A stretch of 64,000 nucleotides of DNA, from positions 225,407 through 289,406 of the forward strand of contig NW_019774169.1 in NCBI RefSeq assembly GCF_001039355.2. Direction: 5' to 3'. Numbering within the stretch: the first letter of the stretch is position 1; every line of letters begins with the position of its first letter. The position numbers and the translations under genes were made by a program. Source of the stretch: Lingula anatina. Its lineage: Eukaryota > Brachiopoda > Lingulata > Lingulida > Lingulidae. Below are positions 22,657 through 35,100 of this stretch, piece after piece. The notes beneath the pieces are model-generated. The model worked only from the letters and a program-made list of their open reading frames with translations. It was not told the DNA's origin and did no database searches.

Positions 22657-25600
22657 ATGGGCGAAGATGACCATTTTGAACACCGCACCTATGCAAAATT
22701 ATCTGAAAGTAGACCGGTTGGTAAGTAAAAGCATGGTGAATCAGTTTTCGTGTTACACGATACAAATTTTAATACGTTTTCGTTGAGAGTTTAAAGATAA
22801 TCTTATGTATAGTTTTCTATGCTCTCTTTACTAATGATAAAATAGAGGCATGTAATTTCAAGATGTTTAATGACAGTAAGGATAAGTTTGTACAATATAT
22901 TACCCTGTATCATACATGAATTTCGAAAATTTCTACTAACTAACTAACTAATACGGCAATACTTGGGTCTTAGGTGATATTTGGATCCAGCGTAATTATG
23001 CAGGCGACTGGAGCAATAGTTGCAAAATATATAACGAACTGAGAAAACATTCAAAATTATGTGACGCAATACTCATTGTGGATAAAAGAGAATTTCCAGT
23101 CCATCGGGTCATCATGGCTGCTTGCAGTACATATTTCAAAGCTTTGTTTACCAATCAGCTGAGTCCATATTTCAATAGCTCTGCTCAGATTGAGTATCAC
23201 ATAATCGAAGGAATAGAGCCGGATATCATGGAAATCATCATTAATTATGCCTACACTGAAGAAGCCGAAATTACCCCTGAAAACATTGAATTATTACTGC
23301 CAGTTGCCGACCAGTTCCATGTATTTGGTCTACTTCGTTTATGCGTCAACTTTTTGAGACAAAACTTATCAATTGAGAATTGCATTGGTATTTGGATGCT
23401 AGCCAAACATCATTTCTGTACCAGTCTCGAACGCGCAGCATGTCGATTTCTGTTGAAGCATTTCACGGAGGTGGCCACTTACAGCCAAGAATTTGTTCAA
23501 CTGTCCGTAGAGGAAGTACTCAGTGTACTCTGCTCGGAGCATCTTAATGCGACAAACGAAGAAACTACATTTGAGGCTGCTATCCGTTGGATTTCACACA
23601 ACCCAGAAAGTCGCAAAAGGCACATACTTGACCTGCTTCGATGTGTCCGACTCGGATGGCTAAATTTCGAATATTTTGACACCCAAATAAAGGAAAATGA
23701 ATTCGTCAAAGCAGAACCCAAATGTGCTCCTCTTTTGGCCGAAGCGCAGAAACTACTGGAGACTCTTGATATTGGGATGTATAGTAACGCCGACTTTACC
23801 CACCCCCTCACACGCCCCCGCATCCCAGTGGACGTATTGTTTGTTATCGGAGGATGGACCGAAGGGAATGCTTCCAGATTCATCGAAACTTACGACGCAA
23901 AAGCTGATCGCTGGATCCCATTATCCACTACATATGAAGACAAAGGTAAACTTGAAAACGCGTGAATACACATCCATTCATGTTTTTAAATCGGTACATG
24001 AAGCATAATAAAGAAAAACTTGTAGCTGGTGAGATATAGTAGCGTTGCAATTTGAAGAAATCCTCGGGTTTATTTTTTATTTTTACTTTTTTGTGTCAGT
24101 TGCGACAGCCTATCACGGTTGCGTATCACTGAGAGGTCAAATTTACGTCATTGGAGGATTTGATGGAGTTGAACATTACAATCAAGTGAGAAGTTTTGAT
24201 CCAGCACGAAAGAAATGGTCCGTCATAGCTCCTATGCACCATAAAAGGTAATCTACTCCATACACCAGGCTACAGATACGATATGATAAATATGATAAGA
24301 AAGTGCATTACGTTTAAACTAACATCACTCTAGTTGTATTGGCATAGATGGCGATTGGCGTAGATCTTTAAAAAATTAAAATACATGTAGGCTTTTGGTC
24401 GCGTGTTGAATAACTGCCTTTTATGTCTATTTTATCTAGATGCTATGTCAACGTTACTGTGCATAATGACAAAATCTATGCCATGGGAGGCTATAATGGG
24501 CATGCTCGCCTACCAAGTGCCGAAAGATATAACCCCGACACTAACCAGTGGAGCCAGATTGCGGCAATGCATAATGCAAGAAGTGACGCAGCCGCCTGTG
24601 CGTTAAGAGGTAAGGTTTATCTTACATTTCTTATCTCCGTCTTTCTCTCTCGCCTGGTACGCTTGAACATAAGAATCTTTCAAGAATAAAGATAGAAAGA
24701 GACTCTATAATGTCTAAACACAAGCAATCTAACTACATACTATGCAATAAGACCCACCATTACTTTTGACGTATTTGTTTCAGAGACTAATTTCCTCCTG
24801 AGATTGTATTCGTAAAATAGAATTGTGATTTCCCCCTACAGAACAATTTTGTTCACCATGTAGTTCAGAATGATGAATTCGCCAATACGACTGTGGATCG
24901 ATCAATCTCCTAGGGGATTCTTTCTAAATTGCAATCAACGAAAGCGGCTTAGATGTCTGTCACGCCTACTGAAACTGCTAGGGGGTAATTAACTATCGTT
25001 TAGCAGCTTCAGTAGGCGTGTCAGACATCTTAGCCGGTTAAGCTGAAAGCAATTTAGCGAGAAACCCCTCGGAGATAGGTCGATCCTGTTAGATCGATCT
25101 AGGTATGGGAACTCAACCCAGTCTTACTTCTTCTTCAACGCTTAGGATTTATCTGACTTTATTTACATTCCAGACTTTGTGTACTGTATTGGCGGCTTCA
25201 ATGGCTATGATTGCCTGGACACTGGCGAGTATTACAACCCTCAAACTGACCAATGGACATATATAGCGCCATTGTCAAGTCCAAGAAGTGGCGTTGGTAA
25301 GCGGTTGTCTAATTAAATGTTTGAGCTGTTTGCATATTACTGGATGGGTCAATTGTCAAACTCTTCATTTGAATTAATTCAAGCATTCAATTTCTATACC
25401 ACATATATGTTTATGTATATTTCTGTTATTATTCTAAAATGTCAAAAAGGAAATGTGCTTAGGATTAAACTTAATTCAAAATGTATTTTGTAACTATTAA
25501 AGATTGAATCAGTTAATTTACTATTGTGAATTACATTTATCGGATATGATATTTATATACTCTTGAATATTTTTTCGATTCACACATTCGAATATTCTCA

Positions 25601-26482
25601 GGGGTTGTCATGTATCACGGCTACATCTATGCAGTTGGCGGGTACAATGGCTCACAGCGATTGAACACCGTGGAAAAATTCGACCAAGTCCGAAATATAT
25701 GGAAACCTGTCCCCGAACTTCATAGCCAGAGAAGCAACTTTGCCATCGAGGTGGAGTATAACAGCCAAAACAACTTCTTTTTAGTATTTTCGTTAACAAG
25801 AGAGTTGTTGCATCTCATCCGGTGGTCAAACTCTTTTTAACATCCTTCTCTTAAATGGTTACAACTGTTTAAACTTACAATAAGAAATCTCACTCTATAC
25901 TTTGTTGTGTAATCAACGACAACAGTAGATTTTTCCATTTCTTTTTTTAGCTATATTAAGCTAAAACTGTTAAACACATAACATAGCCACGGTGTTATCA
26001 GTCTTTTTCACGATATTTTATTTCTATATAGAATTCCCACTTTAATGTATTTATCTTACCAAATTTGACAGTAATCAGCTTAATGATCTTCAACTATAGG
26101 TCACAGACGACAAGATTTTCGTCATTGGGGGTTTTAATGGCGTTACAACAATCAAGGATGTAGAATGTTTCGATGGAAAGAGGGAAGAATGGTAAGATTT
26201 TCTAATGAAACTGCTTGGAAATAACAGAACACATTTGTTTTTTTTTCACGAAAACCCGATCGGCTTTCCGCACACGTTGAATTATTCTTAATTTCCATGT
26301 AACATAACATTTACAAACAATTTGGAACTTTGTCTCATGATAATTGATGTCTCATGGTATCTGTCTAATTTTGTTTTAGGTACGATGTTTGCGACATGAA
26401 CCTCAACCGAAGTGCGCTTGGCGCGGCCGTGGTTAAAGACTTGCCGAACGTCAAGGATTACATTATAAAAAGAACAAAATAA
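22657..26482 (+). CDS. KLHL10: Kelch-like protein 10 homologue, tandem copy 2
   Basis: Second BTB-BACK-Kelch protein, 606 residues. Exons: 22657-22720 (ATG), 22974-23945, 24100-24247, 24440-24609, 25174-25296, 25602-25750, 26100-26191, 26380-26482 (TAA). Exon lengths after the first are identical to copy 1 (972, 148, 170, 123, 149, 92, 103), so the gene pair arose by duplication of the whole gene. Protein divergence between the two is substantial throughout, so the duplication is old and is not the allelic kind seen elsewhere in this window. The start MGEDDHFEHRTYAKLSE resembles copy 1. Six Kelch repeats are intact, for example YAVGGYNGSQRL. The intron 4 foldback element does not disrupt coding. 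The likely role is a cullin-3 substrate receptor, possibly germline-specific. Confidence 0.93.
24896..25085. mobile_element. 190-bp foldback (palindromic) MITE
   Basis: Two arms of about 85 bp, 24896-24980 and 25001-25085, are near-perfect inverted repeats around a 20-bp loop. Shared arm motifs include GGCTTAGATGTCTG and CACGCCTACTGAA, with the reverse complements in the right arm. It lies in intron 4 of KLHL10-like copy 2 and has no coding capacity. This structure is typical of a miniature inverted-repeat element. I could not settle a target duplication. Confidence 0.85.
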
Positions 26483-29112
26483 TCTCATTTTGCCTGTCCG
26501 TTTGTATGAAACTGCTTTATTTTTGTCTATCGACCGGTTGCACAAACAAGGGGAAATATAGTGCCACTGTCAAACCTAAAACTTTGATTACAAAATTTTA
26601 ACAGTTGGTTTGAGATACGTGCCAGAAATACAACTGGCCGATTGCCCTTAACAATTCTGTTTGCAAAACAAGGTATATTTATGGGAACATATTAAATCGT
26701 ATAGTAGACACTGGGAGTTATAATTGTAAGATTACTTTCGACGCCCCTAAATTACAGACAGAGGACATTGATAGGATTTCGCAGAACACAATCCCACATT
26801 CGGGTGTGCTTTTTGACAGCCTAATGGTGAAGTAGTCTAAAACTTTTTGAGGATATTTCGGCGTTTCAGTTGTGCAAAGGTTTGTTGGTTTAGAAGTACG
26901 AAGGTTCATTTATCTTAAATCAGTTCAAAGGTTGTTATTTCATCATCCTGTAGAAATTGCATCTTGACATTTTTTCACATACAAGTTACCATGAACTATG
27001 AATTATATTCAACTTAGCAAGTACCAAATATAATGGGCTTCAGTGAAATAATTGAAAGTACACGTAGACAACAACAGTGGAGTTAGGGGATTTTCGTAAG
27101 GAAAAAAATCCGTCTGCTCTTATAATTGTTATATATCAGTTTACTAAAATTCAAATAGATTTGGACTAATTGAAACAACACTGGTTACATCATATTTAGT
27201 CTAAACTGATGTTTTCTCCTGCTTCAAATTGTATGTAACAGGTTTCGAGGACGATTAAAAAAATCTCCAAAACAGCATGTATTTAAACAAGATATCTTTA
27301 TTTTACACAAAATCTCAAACTTGCTGCGATATACCAATATTAAAATGTAAACTGTGATTGTATGGACGGCAACTGAACGTTTTTAGATTAATTTTCACGA
27401 GCAAGTACGTAGAAGAGAAGATTTACATAGATGAAGAAAAACGGATAACTAGTATCGGGAAAATATAAGAAGCAACAAAAGTTGGAAACAAGCTGAAAAT
27501 TTAAATTATGCACAAACAATATATATGTCATTGGCATCACTACACTAAAAACAGCAAAGCAATGAGAAATATGATACAAGTACCATTTTACAAATTGGAA
27601 TCGACTTACTGGTAATTGAAATCATATATTACCAGGCATTGAAAACGATAATTCATTTTAAATAAAAAAAACTATAAAGAACACATATCCAAATATTAAA
27701 TGCCAAGTACTAGGATTTCATTAATTCTGCGATAAACACATCACGATCAACTATATATATATATATACTCACTTTTATTGTAATAAGTCGTCTTTTCATT
27801 ATTTCTCTGGTGTGAATTTTTTCTCTTCACACCAAACACTATCATTTAAGCTACTACACTTTCACTAAATTCATCAGGGGGTTAAGTATTATCTTAAAGT
27901 GAACATAATTTCAACTTAGTTCACTAGCCATGGAAAAAACTAAACTACATAAAGTAGATTTAAGTTAAACCCTCACAGGTAAAATGAAAGCAATATTTAA
28001 GTGAAGTGACAATTCACTGCATCTTGACCACAAGGACGCGAGCACATTTATTTAATAATAAAACACAAAAGAAGCTTAGCATAGTTCTCAGCTTTCAACA
28101 AAAGAAATCCACACTCTTATCATGATTACAAATAGATTTAAAATGTGTGACATAGCTCCAGAAATGTACACTATATACAGGTAGATATAAATACTGTAAT
28201 TACAATACTCCAGTTTCTTGATATGTCTATTAAACAGCCAGGAAATTACCTGTTCACAAACAAAACCAGTGGTTTTTTTTGTTTATTTGGGACCAAATCC
28301 ATCATTATGTGACTTCTCATTCCCTATATTTCAATAATATAGTTTCAATTTCCTATTATTGCTTTCTTCCACATACATATTTGTATCACAGAGATATATG
28401 ACCTACTTTGATGATCCCACATCAATATATGCTATATACAACTGCACGCAATAAATAAATGGGTCCTTATCTTGGATATTTTCGCTTACAGATACACCAG
28501 GGTATCATACAGAACAAATGGTTTACCATTTAAGTCTTTACTGAGCCAAAGTTTTCTCTGACACATTTGACAGTTAGAGATAATGAATCTGAGAGCACAA
28601 TACAAAGACAGTGAATGTTGATGATAGAAAAAGCACTTCATATCAAATAAACATGAATACAAAAACAGTTACGATACAGGCAATTGATGTCCTCTTAGAT
28701 TTTATTCAACAATTATACACTACTGCTCCATCAGAAACTTGCAAATGCCTGTCATGTGTCAGTGAGAAATACAGCAATAACCTGCAAAAAAATAAAAAAA
28801 TAAAAATAAAAATAAATAAATAAATAGAGCACTTACAGACAAGTAAAAGAAAAAAAAATCCAAAAAATGTACAAAAATTTCTTTCTAACATTTTTATTTG
28901 CCATTGACTAAAATTTAGAAAGTGGGTTGGCTGGTATATAAAAATAAATAAATTTATTTATAAATAAGTAAATAAATAAATATTACATTAAAAAATAAAT
29001 AAAATAATAGAGATTTTTCCAAAAGCTGAACTTTTTGCAATTCAAAGTTAAAAATATTCATTCTGGTATTATAAAAATTACAAATATCTACTGCAAATTA
29101 CCATGTGTTGGT
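26483..29112. other. Intergenic region holding BBS9 3' UTR
   Basis: No gene is recognised. The BBS9 3' UTR (minus strand) must lie at the right side. Minus-strand AATAAA motifs are at about 27297-27302 and 27773-27778. Low-complexity AAATA repeats occupy roughly 28790-28830 and 28940-29010. Confidence 0.5.
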
Positions 29113-32100
29113 CTACACTGCAACAACATCATTCTCATCATCAATTCCATTTCCATTCACTAGCAATGAACCATCACTGGGAGGGGAACCCATGTCATCT
29201 AAATCAGGGACCAGACTTTCAATGTTCTTCTTCTTAGAAAGATCATTCAATCCTGAAAAATAAAAAATAAAAAAATATGGCTCAATAATTACAAATCAAA
29301 AACCAGACTTTCAGTGTTTTTTTAAAGAAAGGTCATTTAATACTGGTCATTTAATCTGGCACAATAGTTATGAACCTTAACAATAGTTATTGCACATTTA
29401 GCAAAAAGTTACAATGGTTAAATAAAATCAGCTTTAAAAAATCATCCACATTTTTTTCGGCAGCACATAAAATTCTCACCTTTTCCAAGACCTGTCCCCT
29501 GACCTCCAAGTGGAGCCAGTTTGCCCTTTCTTAATGGAGGCAAACCATTCTCATTGGACAGAGCAGGGCCATTCAGGGGAGGAATATCAGACTCTTTCCT
29601 GGGACTCTTCTTCTCCCCAAACTTGCTCCCAACTGGGACCTCTGCCTCACCCAGGTCCCCAGGAGTCTCGTCTTTATTGGTGGTGTTGATCTCCTCTGCT
29701 GGCCTTGGTGACTTTTTCTTCTTGCTTTGATCTTGTTTGTCTTCCACACCCAAAGCTGGCAAAAAAATGGTTTGCAAGAGTTAAGTAGAGTGTCCAGGTC
29801 TAAAATCTAATTATGGTCTTTAGTTTCTCTCGAAGCAATAAGCACTTGTAGAATGGGTGTGGTAAATAGTAATACAACAAAAGCTCCTCCAATCTTTCTC
29901 AATCAATCAATTACAAAACCAACTGTATATTTTTGATACATATCTTTTTACATATATAAAATTTACATCGCCACCAAAATTACAACATCCTCAAACTTGA
30001 CTTACCATCTTCAGGTATGTCGACTGCAAGTTTGGCACCCTTGCTGAGCCTATCACAGAGCATGCCGATGTGTTTCCTCAGTTTGCTGGTGTCCCTGGGC
30101 ATAGTGAGGGGGGACGGGTTCACTGTCTGGTCCTTGGCATTCTTAGCCAGGCAGGTTCTTAGCAGGTGGGTTATTGCTGCATCTACACACTCCTCCCAGC
30201 CCTGGTACAGAAAATAATGCATAGATGAAATAATTACAAATCTAACATGTGCTGGTTGCAAAGTAGTTCTCCTTTCAAACAGTATATTCCGTTACATTTA
30301 TTCAAAATTCAAATCTCTCACTTATTATATTGAGCATATATTTTTCCCCTATATTTATTGATGTATCACTTCAGTTGCTAAATATTATCCTACTTTCGTA
30401 CAATTATATAGCTTGCTTGACAAAATTTCTGTGCTCTTTTTCAATGTATTATCTGCAAAACTAATTTGGGAAATGTAACTCATCAATTTTGCTTGGTTTC
30501 AGTGAGCACCAATGATGTGATCTAAATTTCCAATTGACCAAGGCAAACATTCCAAAAATCCTCCAATGATGATGTTCCACCATTCTACATCAGAATTATT
30601 ATTATTCAAAATAAACAGAAAACGGTGACATGGCCAGTTATCTAAAATCTTGCTTTTTTAATCCTCCCACATGCAGATCTGTCTAATTCTATTCTTCATA
30701 TACATTACTCACCAGCTCCCCACTGTCCTCCACCTGGGGTGATATACTGGTCTCCAGCACTCTGAATTCCTTGTCCGTCATGTTCCCCATCAGACGGATC
30801 AGCAGATTGAGCAGACGTGTGGCACTGCTCAGGTGACTGGCTACTTTGGCTAACAGATGCTTGTTTTCCTCCACTGCCTCCCCTAATGCTAAGATCTAGA
30901 ATATATATAAGACATGTCACAGAGAATGTTATGGAAACATCATGTATGGTGTAGTTTGCATCATAACTGTCAATAAGGCTTTAGCGTGATTCTATTGTAA
31001 ATTTAACTACTTGGTGGCAATTCTAGCAAAAAAAAAAAAGACTTCTCTCAAAGTCCAAATTACCATATGTCATAGAAGATCAAACATGTCATGATAGCAT
31101 GTTGATACAGCTGCTGTATTGTAACAATCCCAAGGGTGGGTTACCTGTCTATAAGTGCCATCCAACAGAGTGTCTAAGTTAGCAAGAGGGGATGGTGTCT
31201 TGTCCTTAAACTTGGTCAGAAGGCGNTCTAAATCAGGGACCAGACTTTCAATGTTCTTCTTCTTAGAAAGATCATTCAATCCTGAAAAATAAAAAATAAA
31301 AAAATATGGCTCAATAATTACAAATCAAAAACCAGACTTTCAGTGTTTTTTTAAAGAAAGGTCATTTAATACTGGTCATTTAATCTGGCACAATAGTTAT
31401 GAACCTTAACAATAGTTATTGCACATTTAGCAAAAAGTTACAATGGTTAAATAAAATCAGCTTTAAAAAATCATCCACATTTTTTTCGGCAGCACATAAA
31501 ATTCTCACCTTTTCCAAGACCTGTCCCCTGACCTCCAAGTGGAGCCAGTTTGCCCTTTCTTAATGGAGGCAAACCATTCTCATTGGACAGAGCAGGGCCA
31601 TTCAGGGGAGGAATATCAGACTCTTTCCTGGGACTCTTCTTCTCCCCAAACTTGCTCCCAACTGGGACCTCTGCCTCACCCAGGTCCCCAGGAGTCTCGT
31701 CTTTATTGGTGGTGTTGATCTCCTCTGCTGGCCTAGGTGACTTTTTCTTCTTGCTTTGATCTTGTTTGTCTTCCACACCCAAAGCTGGCAAAAAAATGGT
31801 TTGCAAGAGTTAAGTAGAGTGTCCAGGTCTAAAATCTAATTATGGTCTTTAGTTTCTCTCGAAGCAATAAGCACTTGTAGAATGGGTGTGGTAAATAGTA
31901 ATACAACAAAAGCTCCTCCAATCTTTCTCAATCAATCAATTACAAAACCAACTGTATATTTTTGATACATATCTTTTTACATATATAAAATTTACATCGC
32001 CACCAAAATTACAACATCCTCAAACTTGACTTACCATCTTCAGGTATGTCGACTGCAAGTTTGGCACCCTTGCTGAGCCTATCACAGAGCATGCCGATGT

Positions 32101-35100
32101 GTTTCCTCAGTTTGCTGGTGTCCCTGGGCATAGTGAGGGGGGACGGGTTCACTGTCTGGTCCTTGGCATTCTTAGCCAGGCAGGTTCTTAGCAGGTGGGT
32201 TATTGCTGCATCTACACACTCCTCCCAGCCCTGGTACAGAAAATAATGCATAGATGAAATAATTACAAATCTAACATGTGCTGGTTGCAAAGTAGTTCTC
32301 CTTTCAAACAGTATATTCCGTTACATTTATTCAAAATTCAAATCTCTCACTTATTATATTGAGCATATATTTTTCCCCTATATTTATTGATGTATCACTT
32401 CAGTTGCTAAATATTATCCTACTTTCGTACAATTATATAGCTTGCTTGACAAAATTTCTGTGCTCTTTTTCAATGTATTATCTGCAAAACTAATTTGGGA
32501 AATGTAACTGATCAATTTTGCTTGGTTTCAGTGAGCACCAATGATGTGATCTAAATTTCCAATTGACCAAGGCAAACATTCCAAAAATCCTCCAATGATG
32601 ATGTTCCACCATTCTACATCAGAATTATTATTATTCAAAATAAACAGAAAACGGTGACATGGCCAGTTATCTAAAATCTTGCTTTTTTAATCCTCCCACA
32701 TGCAGATCTGTCTAATTCTATTCTTCATATACATTACTCACCAGCTCCCCACTGTCCTCCACCTGGGGTGATATACTGGTCTCCAGCACTCTGAATTCCT
32801 TGTCCGTCATGTTCCCCATCAGACGGATCAGCAGATTGAGCAGACGTGTGGCACTGCTCAGGTGACTGGCTACTTTGGCTAACAGATGCTTGTTTTCCTC
32901 CACTGCCTCCCCTAATGCTAAGATCTAGAATATATATAAGACATGTCACAGAGAATGTTATGGAAACATCATGTATGGTGTAGTTTGCATCATAACTGTC
33001 AATAAGGCTTTAGCGTGATTCTATTGTAAATTTAACTACTTGGTGGCAATTCTAGCAAAAAAAAAAAAAGACTTCTCTCAAAGTCCAAATGACCATATGT
33101 CATAGAAGATCAAACAGCTGCTGTATTGTAACAATCCCAAGGGTGGGTTACCTGTCTATATGTGCCATCCAACAGAGTGTCTAAGTTAGCAAGAGGGGAT
33201 GGTGTCTTGTCCTTAAACTTGGTCAGAAGGCGCCTCTGAATTGCTCTGAACTGTGCTGCCCTCTGTCCCAATACTTCTTTCATTTGGAGATCTTTTAACC
33301 TTACCTGGAATATAAATAATAATAATAATAATAAAGCAAGAGTAACATAATTTTGAAATAGAACTGAAATTCCATTCTTATGATCTCTCACTTTCTGTAA
33401 TTCTTACATCTTAAAAGTGTCTCACTGTGTGCCACTAAAAATGACTTTTCTGACAAAAAAGATGTTCCATCAAGCATGAAAAATCTGTAATGGATTATGC
33501 CATAAAAGCAAATGAAGATACCAATATTATTCTATGTTGATTGCTCTTCACATGATGTAACTAAAATAAATACATTAATGATTATACCCTGTGAGTCAAA
33601 TAAACTTTAGGAATGACCACACCCAGTGGCCAGAGACACCAGAACTAACTAGGCAAAAATGTTCAAAGGTGTAGATTAGCAAAGTTTAAAGAAGACACCA
33701 CAATTTACAGATGTACACTTTTTTCTTCTTACTTCAAAATGGTGATCAACCACATCAAAGTATTCTGCAAGAGGCATGGTTCCCGAGAAGGAGCACTGAA
33801 AGTCTGTAGCACGACGGGCCATGAAATACTTTTCTAGTCTCTTTACTAATTCATTTGTCATAATCCACATGGCTTGAAAGACATCACTTTGTAGTCGGTA
33901 GCGCTCTAAAACAAAAATTGAGGCAACTTGATACACAGATAGTGATGATAATTCATTAACAAAAAATCCCATAATAACAGTATTTCAAATTTTTCAGGTT
34001 CCATGCTATCATTTTTAAATAAATTGTCAATACATTTTTTTTGTGACTCCCAAATCAGTTATATATCACAAAAGATAGAATAAAATTCCTCACGTGATGT
34101 TTTGGATGCTAACATTGTGACCACTACACCACCATAAAACTGAAATCCCAGAGCATTGCCAGGACCGCCTGCATTCTCTCCAAGGAGATCTATCAAAATG
34201 GTAAAAATCAAACATTATTTTCATGAAATATCATGAATCTCACATTTTACAAATTTCCCTAAGACATTAACTCTTTATTTCGTACAAAAAATCCCAGAAG
34301 TGATGTTCACAAAAACAACAAAACAGGTCTATAATGTTTTTTTTTTGTATCATAAATAAATTGCTTTTTGAGTTTAACAGAATATTATATTCTATACCTA
34401 GTGAAAAAAAAAATTAAGTAATGCCTTTCAATTATATCTCATTTCATGAAAGTTATTTCATTTCAAGTTGAAACTCAATTGAATACAATTTCAAACTGAA
34501 AATAACCAAGTCCGTACGATTACACTTCACAACTTACCTGGGAAAATGTCATTGAGACTAACTGGTGGTTTATTTGTATCTATTGTGACTTTATGTGTGG
34601 CCATCTTCATGGGAAGGCATGGGTGAATAACAAGTTTAATGGGTAGTGGGATCAGGGCTTGTGCTACTCTTGGAGCCCCTGCAGCATTCTGATAGGTGGC
34701 AGTAATTTCGGCACTGAGATCTGACGGCATAAAATCATTCTTTAAAAAGAACGAAATTAGCACTTCCCCTGGTCTATTGGAATCTGGAAAAGAAATTATA
34801 TGATAAGCAGGAAAAAAACTTATAAAGGACGAATAAATATCATTAGTTTACTAACTTAAGGGAGTAGCATGTTAAAGTTATGCATTCTAAAGACTAAGAA
34901 ATTTTTGGTTTCAGATATCTCATCAACTATCAGATCAGTACTGTGCAATTACAAAGCTATGTTAAAGCCAGTGTTTTCAGTATTAAATAAGAACTTATAA
35001 TAATGCAATGCATGGCAATGTGACAGGACAGAGTATCCTGTATCTTACCTAGTGTTGAGAACTGGTATTGTGTTTGACTTGCTGCCAGAGGAAGTGCAGT

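Noticed and set aside
28790-29010. Possible structured RNA in the A/T-rich repeats downstream of BBS9
   Set aside because: Simple AAATA low complexity with no compensatory stem pattern.
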